Below the pieces are notes generated by a model. It did not search any database, had not been told where the DNA came from, and saw nothing but the letters and a program-made list of their open reading frames with translations. The position numbers and the translations under genes are program-made. Source: Stentor roeselii (taxonomy: Eukaryota; Ciliophora; Heterotrichea; Heterotrichida; Stentoridae). From it: a stretch of DNA of 38,380 nt. The DNA lies in assembly GCA_006503475.1 (NCBI GenBank), contig RSEH01000352.1, forward strand, positions 1 through 38,380, written 5' to 3'. Of this stretch, positions 1 through 10,407 are shown one piece after another. Every line of letters starts with the position of its first letter. Position 1 is the stretch's first letter.

Positions 1-63
1 TAAAGCAATTAATCAATAATTCAAAATATCAAATACCTATTATCTAAATATCTAAACTCCTAT

Positions 64-3000
64 TTAATTTTGGTTCACGCCAACTTCTATCAAATTTCTT
101 TTTTCATCATCATCTTCAGTATTTCTTGAATCCTTAGCACTTTTTTCAATCTCACTTAGAAAGACATTTGAATATAGCTGATTCAAAGAATCAAACGAAA
201 ATTCACTAACATTTTCTTCTTTATATTCTATAAAAGTGCAGCTTTTAACAAACCCAACCTTATCATAATATAATCCTTTCTTATGAATAATCTCATTATT
301 GAAATCTTCTGCAAAAGCATCTCCTTTCTTTAAAAGATGTCTAAGCTGGTGAAAATGTTTAACTAAAGTATCAGAAATTGCAAAACTCATCCAATAAATC
401 CATTTTACAATAAAAAAGCAATTTCCCAACACAACAGTAAAGAATAACAAAAAACTAGCGAAGTTTCCCATTCCTTCCACTAAGAAAAACTGTCCACAAT
501 AAATCGTAACATTAGCAGCTAATAAACTTTCCAATTCTAATGAATTCAATTCTGAAGAATTATAAGGTTTTATTTTATACTGCAGGAAAAATGCGAAAAT
601 CAACGCAAGTTCAACTAAAAGTGCTTGAATATAAACAGAAGTTTGTGATGTGAAGACCAAAATACAAATCATTACAAGTTTCCTGTATAAAACAATAAAT
701 TCCCAATAAAAAACTGAACTTTTATACCCATTGCACATAAATCCAAAAACTATTCGATTTTGGTCCTTAAAAAGTCGTTTTCGTTGTTTTATCATCATTA
801 TCAGAATAAGCGTAGGGGTTCCTATAGACCAGAGAAGAATTGAAGGTAAAGAAAGACATAAAGAGTACTTCTGATGAGTCCTTGTCCAACATTTCACTTC
901 ATGATTTTGAGTCAAAAAACTTCCTAATTGGTCGAAATAAGTGCATGAAAAACTTGAATAAATAAATTTCACTAGTCCTGGATGAACCAAAAAGAAAATA
1001 ACGATTATTGTTAAAGGTAGTTCTCGCTTCATCTGTGAATAGTTATCTTTGGTTGAACAGATGAACCACCAGACAAAAGTCGACCCGATGAAAATGATGA
1101 TGGGGAACAAGGAGTATAGAAAAAGTTTTAAGTAATAAACTTTTTCATAGTCTTCTGATGTTTTTAACTCGGAAAAGCAATCGATTGAAAAAAATACATC
1201 TGAAATTGTTGCTAACGACCTCTGCACCTTGAAAAATTCTTGAAGATAAAAAGGCCAAGATAGGTTAAACTCAGTTGTCAGATAAATAAGTTGCAAATAA
1301 TTTGTGAAAATCTTGATATAAATCGAATATTTCGACTTAGCTGTAAAAGCTGAATTTATCGTAGTAATCACTAAAATCGTACACATCGACACAAATGACA
1401 CGACAAGTAAAACTGATATAAAATAGTTCAGTTTTTTATCTGGACACTTGCTGCAACTGCCACTACTTCCTTTTGTGTATTGATTTTCACATGTATAGCA
1501 AGTGATCCCTGAATATCCTTCCAAACATTCGCTTTTGTATCCAGTTTTGTTACCAAGGCACACGTCTTTTAATTGACACTGATAAATCACTTCAGACTCG
1601 TTTGTTGTTCTGAAATAATTTGGCTTTACCCAAATGTTTGAACCTCCTGGACAGATACCGCCGGCTGGACATGATTTGCAGGTTTTTCCTGATTTGATTA
1701 AAAATTCGTTTACTGGGCAGACTGTGCAAGTGTCTAGATCTGAAGCTTCTCCAGGTCCACATTCCTTAAGACTAACTTGGATGGTTATGTTATTCTGGTA
1801 ATCAATCTCATCATTTCTTACCTTTTCATTCAACACTGAATCAATCGTTGCAATCAAAACTCCATTTGTTCCAGGTTTCGCTCTTAAAGTGAAATCACTT
1901 AAATTAAAAGTCCCTGAATGTGCCACAAAAGACGACTGTCCAGAAATAATAATCTGCCCACTAGATTTCAATTCAATAATACTTGAAAAATCACTTGAAA
2001 TAACCTGTCCATATGAGTCATAAACACTCAAAACTAAAGCTTCAGTTAAAGGTTGTCCAGGAGTGACAAAAATCCTGACAGCCTCAGCTTGAGTGACATT
2101 CAATTTCATTGTCTTTAAATCACCTGAAGCAAGTCTAGCAGGTCTTGTTGCATAATCAGGACCATAAAGTGCATAATTATCGGAAAAATTTACAGATTTT
2201 TCAATGATTGGTTTAAAATCTTGCCACATGATACCGCCACCACTTATCAATGCACTGTTGTTAAATAAGTTACTCTTTTCTTTTATTACGAATTCGCAGT
2301 TTTTACAATTAGGACTCTCGAAGAAGAAACCTCCACCTGATATAAGTGCTCTATTTGATATGAAAGTCGATCTGGATATCTCTACATTCATGTCTTTAAC
2401 AGTCACACCTCCTCCTGTGTGATTTGAAAGATTGTCTTGGAAGGTTGTATTGACGATAAAAAGATTCCCTTCTGAAGTTCCTCCTTCAAAATAACTTGCA
2501 CCGAAAAATAAACCGTTGATGTTTGTAAACAAACTAGATATTATGAGAATTTCTTTCATATCTGAAGTTTTAAGAGCTGAAACTGGATACGATAGATTTG
2601 CGAAAACAATACTTGAAAGATTTAGATAAGCACCTGAGGCTAAAATTGAAAACTGCTGATCTGTGCCTAAGGCTTGACTTTCTAAAAATTTTGAATTTTC
2701 CAATGAATAAGAGTGATCAGAGAGATAAAGATCAGATCCCTGAATTGCCTTATTTCCTACAAAAAATGAATTGTAAATGCTTAGTTTAGTATTTTTTGAA
2801 AAAATTGCTCCACCTTTATTGAAAGATGTGTTATTTTTAAATGAAGAATCAGAAATAGTAACATGTAAGCAGTTATCAACACTTATAGCTCCTCCTGATG
2901 AAGTTGAAATTCCAGCTACGAAATTCGAATCTGAAACAATTAAACTACTGGAAAGAGCCATATTCAAAAAAGACCCTGAAGTCTTTTCAAAGTAATTAAA

Positions 3001-6000
3001 AAATGTTGAGTTCCTGATTTGAAGCAATGACGAATAACTTGTCAATACTGAAGATGCTGGAATATCTGAAGTATTATTTGAAATTAAGCAAGAAGTTACT
3101 TGAAGATTTGTATTGTAAAGCTCGATCATATTACTGCTTTGTGAAAAGTTATCCTTTATTTTTGTTTCTTTTATTGAATTGTTACCGTTCGAATCGATTT
3201 GGAATAAAGATGTCTTGATGCCTTTGTAAATATTGTTAAAGATCTCAGAATTTTCTAGAATTAAATAACTTTCTCCACTGATTGAAAACAAAGTTCCGAA
3301 ATTTTTAAATATTTTACAGTTGTAACACTGAAAATATCCATTATTTTGAGAATTGATAAGGCTTGTTGAAAGTTCAGTAAAACTTGCATTATATATAGTA
3401 AGTTCAGTATTAGAAATATCTGCCAAATCTTTCATTTTTTTCACATTTAATTCTTTAAAAATTGCTGAAACTGAGGTTAATTTCAGTGCCTCAGCAAAAG
3501 ATTTATCAATACTCGACCCTACAGATGTTATTGTAACATTTTCGAATAACACCTGAGTTAAAATAATGCTATTTCCTACAATCTCAATAATATTATCACT
3601 TTTTAAGCAATCTCTTACGGTAAAGTTTTTGACTTCAAGTAATTTTCCATATTCTTGATATTGGGCTTTGATACCTTGAGTTAAAATACGAGTATTATTA
3701 AAAAATTCTATATTTTCTAATAGTAAAAGACCATCCACATGGGTGTCATAGATCATTGAATTAGAATCAAAATTTTCTGACCCAAAAACTCCAGAAATTA
3801 AAGAATCGTTGATTGACACTTTTTCAGATATGTAGAGAAAAGTTCCTTTTTTAGATGAAATTTTCTTAAAAGTTACATTTTTGATGTAAATATTGTGAGA
3901 TTTCACTGCTATTACCGAATCAAACATGAAAATACCAGCTATTCCATATACCCAAACATTTTGAATGACAAGATTGGATACTCTGATTGTTGAGATGTCC
4001 TTTATAGACAACATAAACAAAATAAAGCCGCAGTTACTTTTATAGTTATGTACCTCTATCAAATCAATATCATTCATTTCAAATTTGATTGAATTAATCA
4101 CCTTGATTGGAGATGAAAAATAAACTTCTAAATTCTTTAATTTAATTGACTTGATCAAAATACTTGGACACTCATTAAACTCAATAAGAGGTCCAATAAA
4201 ATTACTAATCATATTTCCGTCAACATTTTCAATATAAATGTTTGCTTCATTACTATAAAACATAAAAATAGTTCCTTGATCTCCATTCGATTTCATATTA
4301 TTAAACTTTGTATCAATTATTTTCAAATCTTTGTGAATACTTTCAAAGATAATCCCACTTGAAGCCTGATTACCTCCACAAAAGCAATTTTCTAAAGAGT
4401 TATTTTTCAATGTAACATTAATACATTCATTTATTTTAATACTTCCAGAGCAGTTTAAATTTCCAATCAAATCACTTCTCGGCATTAATTTCATATATTT
4501 CCCATTCTTATAGAAATTTTGAATAATTTCAAATAAATCATTTCTAGTCCCATCATGATTTCCATCAATTAGAACATCATTTAAAAAAACATTCGGCTGT
4601 TTATGAACATTTATCACAAATTCCCCTGCAGAGACCCAAAAAAACTTGAGTTGATTCAAAATAATTTTCCTTTGTTCAAGAGTCACAGTTTGAAAGTCCA
4701 ATTTAAATATTCCAACTTTTGTATTCTTGTAATCCAGAGCTCCTTGAAAGTCGATGTTGATGATGGAAGAATCAGCTGAAAAAACATGAGAAAAAGTCAA
4801 ATTATTTAAAAAGGTATTCTGGGTGAAGGTCTTTGTTAAATGATTGATCAGATGACCTGTTGTGAAAATATTTTCAAATAAAGAGTTGCTTATCTGGAGA
4901 TGAACAGTGTTTATCACTTCTGACCTGAATGTCACATTAGAAAAAAATTCCTCATAATTGACGAGGGTCATGTCAAAAATCATGAAGGTCTTAGCATAGA
5001 TATTACTGAATTTGCATTGATCGATTTTTATATTATCAAATATTGAGATAAAGCTAAACAGAAAAGAACTCGCTCCTGAGTTTTTCCCTGAATAAAGTAC
5101 ACTGAAATTAAAGTCGACTTCGATGATTTTCACTAACCTTATATGAGTCGCTCTTAAAAAACCACCAGTTTCAGTCCATTCTTTGATACTGTACCCAATG
5201 TTAAGATCTCGAATTGAGCCTTTATGAAAAGAGAAGAATACATTCTCACATATATTTTCACATGAAATTTCAATCACACTGCCTTTACTTGAAGGCTGAA
5301 TTCGCTCAAAGGTTACATTTTCCAGGACAAGAATATTTATTGATTTTATCAGGGCTTTGTTTTGGATCGTGAAATATCGGAAGGTGACATTTTGGAGAAA
5401 GGCTGATTTATTCAAAGTAAATAAAATGATTTCATTGTACATGGAACATTTTGTTGGCTGATAATATAGATCTGAAGTGCTTTGATCGGAAAAGTATTCG
5501 AACTTATCACTAATGTAATTAGTGTTAGTATTGTTTTTACTATTATAAAAGAAAGGGCAATAAAAACAGTATTCCGAGGGTAAGCTGCAACCATCTGATA
5601 ATATTTTTCTGCCATCAAAGATTATATTTTTTATCACTAACTTTTTACCAGTCCAAACAATTTTTAATATGTTTTGTGATTTATCTTTAATCCAATATAC
5701 TACAGAGGGCGATTCAGGATCACCTTGGATAGTAAGAATAATAAAACTCAATCGAATCTCTTGTTGATTGTACGTAACAGAACTGTCATTAACAAAATGA
5801 TGATTCCCTGAAGAAAGAATTATTCTTGTATAATCTTTGTTAATTTTAGTGAATGCATAGAATAATGAAAGATAAGGGTTTTCTTTGGTTCCATTTCCTG
5901 TTAAAAGTGGAGGGTCGCTTGAATTAACATAAATCATTTGAGGAACATGTTCATATCGACCCACAGTTGTATTTACACACCATTTTAATTTCGTTGAATT

Positions 6001-7302
6001 TTCATTGAACAGTTCTGTCAAATTAGAAATCAACTCTGAGTCAGGAGGACAGTCGCTAAATTCACTCTTGCATTCATTCTCTACCATTACACCATTACAA
6101 ATGATGCACTTATTATTAGTAGCACGTAAACAATTAGATGTATTATTACTTGCTCTTCCAAGGCACCACATAGCTTTTTTAGAATAACAAGGAGAAGTGA
6201 TATCACATTTTGGCCCGTTTAACGAATCATACTGCCTCAATGTTTGAATATTACATCCTGAAGGCAGATTATTCGGGTTAAAATAATAAAAAATACTGAA
6301 GATCATTATACTCATAATTTTATATCTTTTAACAAAGTCGTCAGGATTATTTTTTATGTTATACCAGCAGCTAGGATTATAGCAAGTATTAGATTCTTTA
6401 TAATTGGGCAAGATAATAAAATCATTATTTTTTCTGTACATCGGGCATTTGTAGAAACATTCACAATCAAATTCATCAAGTCTGCAATAATAATCACTAT
6501 AAGGATTTTCTTTATTATTATAGCATTCCGGATTACAAATATTGTTGTTTATCATTTCATCTTTGCAATCAGATTTACAACCTGAACATTTGGTATATTT
6601 GTAATTGCATGATTTTGTATTACAAGGGTCTAAGATGCCTTTGCAGTCGGTTTCTAGTTCATCAATATTGCAGTCGGGGGCACAAAGACACTCCCCATTA
6701 TCATAGTTACACTTTGCATTATTACAGTCATAATCACAATATCCATTTCCCAAGTATTCATCTAGACAAAACGGAGAACATTCTTTAAAGCAATTGTTAA
6801 TCAAATATCCTCTACAAAGTTCATCTCGACAAAGATCATTTTCACAAACTTCTTTAAGTACATCTGAAATTCCACAACCTTTAACACAGTAAGTACATTC
6901 ATAGTTATCAAATCCGCAATTATCTGTATTACAAGGACTATTTTCATGACATTTTTTATCCAACAACTCATCTACCCAACAGTTTTCAGCACAGACTCCA
7001 CAAAGACCAAGATCAAATGCACAGTATTTGTTGTTACATTCAGGATCACATGAGTCATTTTCAAGAAGTTCTAAAGTGCAGCCGGCGGCGATACAGTCAA
7101 CAATGCACTTTGAACTTTGAAATATTTCTGAATTTGAGAGGCCTTCGATTTGCACTATAGAATCGAAATTGCAGAGAATGTTATTGCATTCTGGACGACA
7201 TATATCGCTTCCGATTAATGCTTCATTGCAACGATGGATGGCACACTCAATTGCATAAACTCTTTGAAGTAAGCTAAGAACAAGAAGAAAGAGCTTTTCC
7301 AT
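64..7302 (-). CDS. Giant secreted/multipass membrane protein: Cys-rich LNR-like, beta-helix and C-terminal 7TM-like domain (copy L)
   Basis: A single open frame of 2412 residues without introns. Residues 1-17 form a signal peptide ending near VYA|IECA. Residues about 18-300 are Cys-rich repeats with Asn/Asp spacing like LNR/Notch modules (e.g. GNGYCDYDCNNAKCNYDNG). About 450-1750 is a long series of short beta-strand units with N-glycosylation sequons. Near residues 1465-1500 and 1630-1700 it has GGA/GGG-I-F motifs like Pmp/right-handed beta-helix repeats. Cys-rich linkers with CGPGEA and CPAGGICPGG lie near 1845-1885. From about 1958 several hydrophobic segments suggest a multipass domain, followed by an acidic cytoplasmic tail. 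Similar beta-helix plus membrane-domain giants are known in protists and algae. A cell-surface receptor, adhesin or channel is inference. The gene is paralogous to the one starting at 33086. Confidence 0.85.
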   Translation of the reverse strand: MEKLFLLVLSLLQRVYAIECAIHRCNEALIGSDICRPECNNILCNFDSIVQIEGLSNSEIFQSSKCIVDCIAAGCTLELLENDSCDPECNNKYCAFDLGLCGVCAENCWVDELLDKKCHENSPCNTDNCGFDNYECTYCVKGCGISDVLKEVCENDLCRDELCRGYLINNCFKECSPFCLDEYLGNGYCDYDCNNAKCNYDNGECLCAPDCNIDELETDCKGILDPCNTKSCNYKYTKCSGCKSDCKDEMINNNICNPECYNNKENPYSDYYCRLDEFDCECFYKCPMYRKNNDFIILPNYKESNTCYNPSCWYNIKNNPDDFVKRYKIMSIMIFSIFYYFNPNNLPSGCNIQTLRQYDSLNGPKCDITSPCYSKKAMWCLGRASNNTSNCLRATNNKCIICNGVMVENECKSEFSDCPPDSELISNLTELFNENSTKLKWCVNTTVGRYEHVPQMIYVNSSDPPLLTGNGTKENPYLSLFYAFTKINKDYTRIILSSGNHHFVNDSSVTYNQQEIRLSFIILTIQGDPESPSVVYWIKDKSQNILKIVWTGKKLVIKNIIFDGRKILSDGCSLPSEYCFYCPFFYNSKNNTNTNYISDKFEYFSDQSTSDLYYQPTKCSMYNEIILFTLNKSAFLQNVTFRYFTIQNKALIKSINILVLENVTFERIQPSSKGSVIEISCENICENVFFSFHKGSIRDLNIGYSIKEWTETGGFLRATHIRLVKIIEVDFNFSVLYSGKNSGASSFLFSFISIFDNIKIDQCKFSNIYAKTFMIFDMTLVNYEEFFSNVTFRSEVINTVHLQISNSLFENIFTTGHLINHLTKTFTQNTFLNNLTFSHVFSADSSIINIDFQGALDYKNTKVGIFKLDFQTVTLEQRKIILNQLKFFWVSAGEFVINVHKQPNVFLNDVLIDGNHDGTRNDLFEIIQNFYKNGKYMKLMPRSDLIGNLNCSGSIKINECINVTLKNNSLENCFCGGNQASSGIIFESIHKDLKIIDTKFNNMKSNGDQGTIFMFYSNEANIYIENVDGNMISNFIGPLIEFNECPSILIKSIKLKNLEVYFSSPIKVINSIKFEMNDIDLIEVHNYKSNCGFILFMLSIKDISTIRVSNLVIQNVWVYGIAGIFMFDSVIAVKSHNIYIKNVTFKKISSKKGTFLYISEKVSINDSLISGVFGSENFDSNSMIYDTHVDGLLLLENIEFFNNTRILTQGIKAQYQEYGKLLEVKNFTVRDCLKSDNIIEIVGNSIILTQVLFENVTITSVGSSIDKSFAEALKLTSVSAIFKELNVKKMKDLADISNTELTIYNASFTELSTSLINSQNNGYFQCYNCKIFKNFGTLFSISGESYLILENSEIFNNIYKGIKTSLFQIDSNGNNSIKETKIKDNFSQSSNMIELYNTNLQVTSCLISNNTSDIPASSVLTSYSSLLQIRNSTFFNYFEKTSGSFLNMALSSSLIVSDSNFVAGISTSSGGAISVDNCLHVTISDSSFKNNTSFNKGGAIFSKNTKLSIYNSFFVGNKAIQGSDLYLSDHSYSLENSKFLESQALGTDQQFSILASGAYLNLSSIVFANLSYPVSALKTSDMKEILIISSLFTNINGLFFGASYFEGGTSEGNLFIVNTTFQDNLSNHTGGGVTVKDMNVEISRSTFISNRALISGGGFFFESPNCKNCEFVIKEKSNLFNNSALISGGGIMWQDFKPIIEKSVNFSDNYALYGPDYATRPARLASGDLKTMKLNVTQAEAVRIFVTPGQPLTEALVLSVYDSYGQVISSDFSSIIELKSSGQIIISGQSSFVAHSGTFNLSDFTLRAKPGTNGVLIATIDSVLNEKVRNDEIDYQNNITIQVSLKECGPGEASDLDTCTVCPVNEFLIKSGKTCKSCPAGGICPGGSNIWVKPNYFRTTNESEVIYQCQLKDVCLGNKTGYKSECLEGYSGITCYTCENQYTKGSSGSCSKCPDKKLNYFISVLLVVSFVSMCTILVITTINSAFTAKSKYSIYIKIFTNYLQLIYLTTEFNLSWPFYLQEFFKVQRSLATISDVFFSIDCFSELKTSEDYEKVYYLKLFLYSLFPIIIFIGSTFVWWFICSTKDNYSQMKRELPLTIIVIFFLVHPGLVKFIYSSFSCTYFDQLGSFLTQNHEVKCWTRTHQKYSLCLSLPSILLWSIGTPTLILIMMIKQRKRLFKDQNRIVFGFMCNGYKSSVFYWEFIVLYRKLVMICILVFTSQTSVYIQALLVELALIFAFFLQYKIKPYNSSELNSLELESLLAANVTIYCGQFFLVEGMGNFASFLLFFTVVLGNCFFIVKWIYWMSFAISDTLVKHFHQLRHLLKKGDAFAEDFNNEIIHKKGLYYDKVGFVKSCTFIEYKEENVSEFSFDSLNQLYSNVFLSEIEKSAKDSRNTEDDDEKRNLIEVGVNQN

Positions 7303-7323
7303 TTATATTGGATGAGAAAATTT
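7303..7323 (-). promoter_or_regulatory. Conserved start-proximal block of copy L
   Basis: The 21 bases just upstream of the copy L ATG are identical to the 21 bases upstream of the second copy at 33086. The core is TTTTCTCATCCAATATAA. Sequence further upstream is clearly less similar between the two copies. This suggests a core promoter or 5'UTR element under constraint. The function is inferred from conservation only. Confidence 0.5.
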
Positions 7324-8479
7324 CAAAAAAATTTACAATATAATTTATTGAATATCTAAATAGTAAGGTTAGCATAATGGTTCATATATCCTTTACTTTA
7401 TTTTCAAGAAAAAGTTTGCACTGCTTAATAGTTTTGATCATTTAAAATCACCCTACTTCTTCAATAAGGTCTTAAAGCCTTATTCAAATAGACCGCTTTT
7501 GTAAACCTTACTAAAAAATTAGTAAAAAAGATTTTCATTTGAAATCAACATTATCAGTAGTTATCCAAATAATTATAATCATCTTGTCGTAAAAGTTTAT
7601 TTCTTGAAACCATTAGATTTTATATTTGTTTTGATGATGAACTCTAGTCCTTAATAAGTTTAACCCAAGCATTCTCTAGAAAATTATTCTTCTTGATCTC
7701 GATTCAAAAACATAAAGAGACCTTTAAACCTAAATAATTTTTCAGTGTTTTAAGTAAGAAAATTGCTTGTTATAGTTGTCCTATTTGCCTTAACTTATGA
7801 GTGTACCTCAACAAAGACTTTGACTGATAAAAAAACATCTAAACCAAGAAAGGCGATCTTTTAGACTATATCTAATTAGAAAGTTTCAGACTTGAATAAT
7901 TATTTAAGATTAGAGCTTCATTCTTATATTCAACCAGCTGGAAATCACTCTGCAAGTCTTTTTGAAGTTTTTCAATCTTTTTGTATTTACATAATTTAGA
8001 AGAAGGCTATTTTAGCATATGAGATCTTATATTGAGTAAGAGGATAGTTGATTAAAACCATCTTGATTCAAAAGTGTCAAAATAGCTCTATAAAACAAAT
8101 AATCCTAGTTATTCACGGAAAGGGTTTTACCAATTAAAACTACAGGAATTCAATAGTATAAAGCATATATTCCTAATTAGGCTAAGAAATATTAAATATG
8201 AGACTTCTTTTTATTATAAAAATATCTGATAATTAATATTATTAGGAAGTTATAGAGATATCTTATCAGGAAGTTGCAGAAATATTCTTATGAATCTGGT
8301 GAATTATTATAAAAAATTACTTTTAGGTTTCTTGCATACAAGGACATTTTTTTAGTCTTATATCTATGCTTAATGTAAAAATGTTTAAGGAAATTAAGTC
8401 TCTAAGAAAAATGTATAGATCATTTTCTTGAACTCATCTTGAGACCAGAGATTTATTATCGTAGGCGTATAGAAACTAT
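7324..8479. other. Decayed spacer shared with the right arm
   Basis: There is no intact gene here. The sequence is colinear with the reverse complement of about 31960-33064, but both copies are full of stops in all frames. On the plus strand some stretches still read like protein, for example LRLELHSYIQPAG near 7900-7950, mirrored by LRLELYSYNQPAG in the right arm. It is probably the upstream part of the relic gene that becomes recognisable from about 8480, but I could not align this half to the intact proteins by eye. Confidence 0.5.
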
Positions 8480-9612
8480 CAATGAAACAGAGTAATTATT
8501 AATTTTCAAAGGATTAACAGCTTTTTAACACTAGAAATCAACCAACTCAGTTCATGTAAAAAATGATTTAGTAAAATCATCAGAGAATCATGAGATGGTT
8601 GATTTTTAAGATTTTTATTGATCTTCAATATTCGAGGTAACCAGGATTTAGAGATTTTGGATAAAATAAGGGTTGAAAATATAGTTATTATCAAATCTAA
8701 AGTACTAAATCAAATAAATTATTTTCAATATATAGATCTTATTAACTTTATTGAGTTTTCAGTATGATTTACTTTAGTAAAATTACTGAAATTATCTTTA
8801 AACAGCAAGAAATCATGAATAGTTGTATAGGCTTTAATTACGAAATCAGAATTATCTAGAAATTCCTACCAAGTTATCCAAGTCAGAAATTTAAATCTTT
8901 AAAACTCAGATAATTCGATCTTGGTGCTCATAGTAAAACAGCGAAAATGAATATTTAAGGACCAGAATCGGATTAATTCGTATTTATATTCAAAGGGTAT
9001 AAAACTTAAATATTTTATTGGAAGTTCATTGTTTTGTACAGGAAATTTGTGATGATTTGCATTTGGTCATAACATCTCAAGCTTCTGTAGATATTCATAT
9101 TCTTTAGTTGAACTTGTCCTGATTTTTGCTTTTTTCTTGGATTATAGAATAAAATCATATAACTTCGCAGAACTTAATCCTTTGGAGTTGGAAAGTTTTT
9201 TATCTGATAATGTCACGATTGATTATGAGCAGTTTTTATTAGTTGGCTGAAGTAGAGACATCGTTTTTTTTTGTGGTTTTAGTAATTTTTATGGGAAATT
9301 GCTTTTTTACTGGCAAATGGATTTATTGGATAAACTTCGAGATTATTGAAATAGTTATTTTCAACAGGACAGGTGATTTTTAAATGGGATGATTTTGAGA
9401 AGATTTCATTTAGGTTGTTCAGAGGAATGGGTTGTATTTTGATGAGGGTGAGTGTGCGAAAGGATCTATTTTTATGGGGTTTGGTGAAGATTAAGTGAAT
9501 GGATTTTCGGTTCAGTCTTTGAATCAGCTTTATTCAGATGTAATGCTTAATTAAATTGGGAAAAGTGATCAGAATGCACAATGTATCTATATGGTGATGA
9601 GAAACAAATTTG
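8480..9612 (+). pseudogene. Relic of the C-terminal membrane domain of the giant-protein family
   Basis: Frame-shifted and stop-ridden plus-strand translation matches residues about 2010-2400 of copy L in order. Near 8590, KSSENHEMVDF matches KTSEDYEKVYY. Near 8920-8960, ILVLIVKQRK then IFKDQNRI matches LILIMMIKQRKRLFKDQNRI. Near 9110-9240, LVELVLIFAFFLDYRIKSYN then LELESFLSDNVTIDYEQFLLV matches the intact LVELALIFAFFLQYKIKPYN region. Near 9275-9340, MGNCFFTGKWIYW matches LGNCFFIVKWIYW. Near 9500, SVQSLNQLYSDV matches SFDSLNQLYSNV. At least four frame changes or stops separate these blocks. The relic points toward the kinase gene, head-to-head with copy L. It is a third, dead family member. 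Confidence 0.85.
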
Positions 9613-10407
9613 ATTGAAAAGTAAAACACCGATATTCTTTAAGAGTTAGATATTAAGTAGTTATAGATGATATTATCAGTTACTGTTAATTATTTATAAG
9701 GAAGATAAACTATTATAATATTAATTTACTTTAATACTTAAAAGTTATTTTTGATAGTGTGTATAATAAGATACATCCTATTAAATTTTAAAGGAATTTT
9801 AAAAGATTTCAAGAGATATCACTGATACCTGAATGAAACATATCGACAATACTATAATTTGGCTAATACTTTATCATTCAACTTTTCTAAACAAGTATAA
9901 AACTAAGTGAAAGTAATGCGAACTTCTTCACCTAGAATTAAATGATATAATCTAGTTATTCAAGCCATCTATAAGTTCTATTAATAACTGAAAATGAAAA
10001 ATCAGATTTAATTTTCTATCGAATATTTTTTACAGTATCCAGAATATCAATAAGACCTTAACTTTCAGGTATTGAAAAGTAAAGGCTATAGCCCTCTGAA
10101 AAAAAATTCTTTAATGAAATCTCTCATTACCAAAGCAAGAATCGATTTTGAAGCTAATATTTTAGATACATCATTTAGAAGTAGATGTCCTATAAATAAG
10201 TTTATTAAAATCCACCAATACATCTTTTTCGTATTAAATCGATTTCTAAATTTGAATTATGTCCAAAATTATAAAAACTAGAATTTTTCATTAAATCTCT
10301 ATAATTTTTTATTTTGTAGCTGCAGTTATCAATTGTATCAATTTAGTCGTGTTTCAAACTTATTAAAAATGAAGAGAATCGTCAATTTAAATTCCTAAAT
10401 TATTATC
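9613..10407. other. Gene-poor spacer
   Basis: AT-rich sequence between the relic and the 3' end of the kinase gene. It contains one 69-codon open frame on the plus strand at 10072-10281 with no recognisable domain. That frame probably arose by chance or is a small relic. I see no tRNA, rRNA or clear repeat here. Confidence 0.4.

Larger units (their letters stand above)
64..9612. repeat. Left arm of a large inverted segmental duplication
   Basis: Copy L (minus strand) and everything upstream of it to roughly 9.3-9.6 kb is matched, in reverse orientation, by about 31250-38380. In the coding part the match is nearly gap-free. In the part upstream of the genes it is patchier but colinear. Matching landmarks include the decayed segments around 7810-7960 (against 32470-32640), 8480-8530 (against 31900-31960) and 8575-8605 (against 31820-31860). 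The outer limits of the duplication lie outside the window. Confidence 0.8.

Noticed and set aside
10072-10281. A 69-codon gene
   Set aside because: No recognisable motif, isolated in a spacer with decayed sequence; not enough to call a gene.
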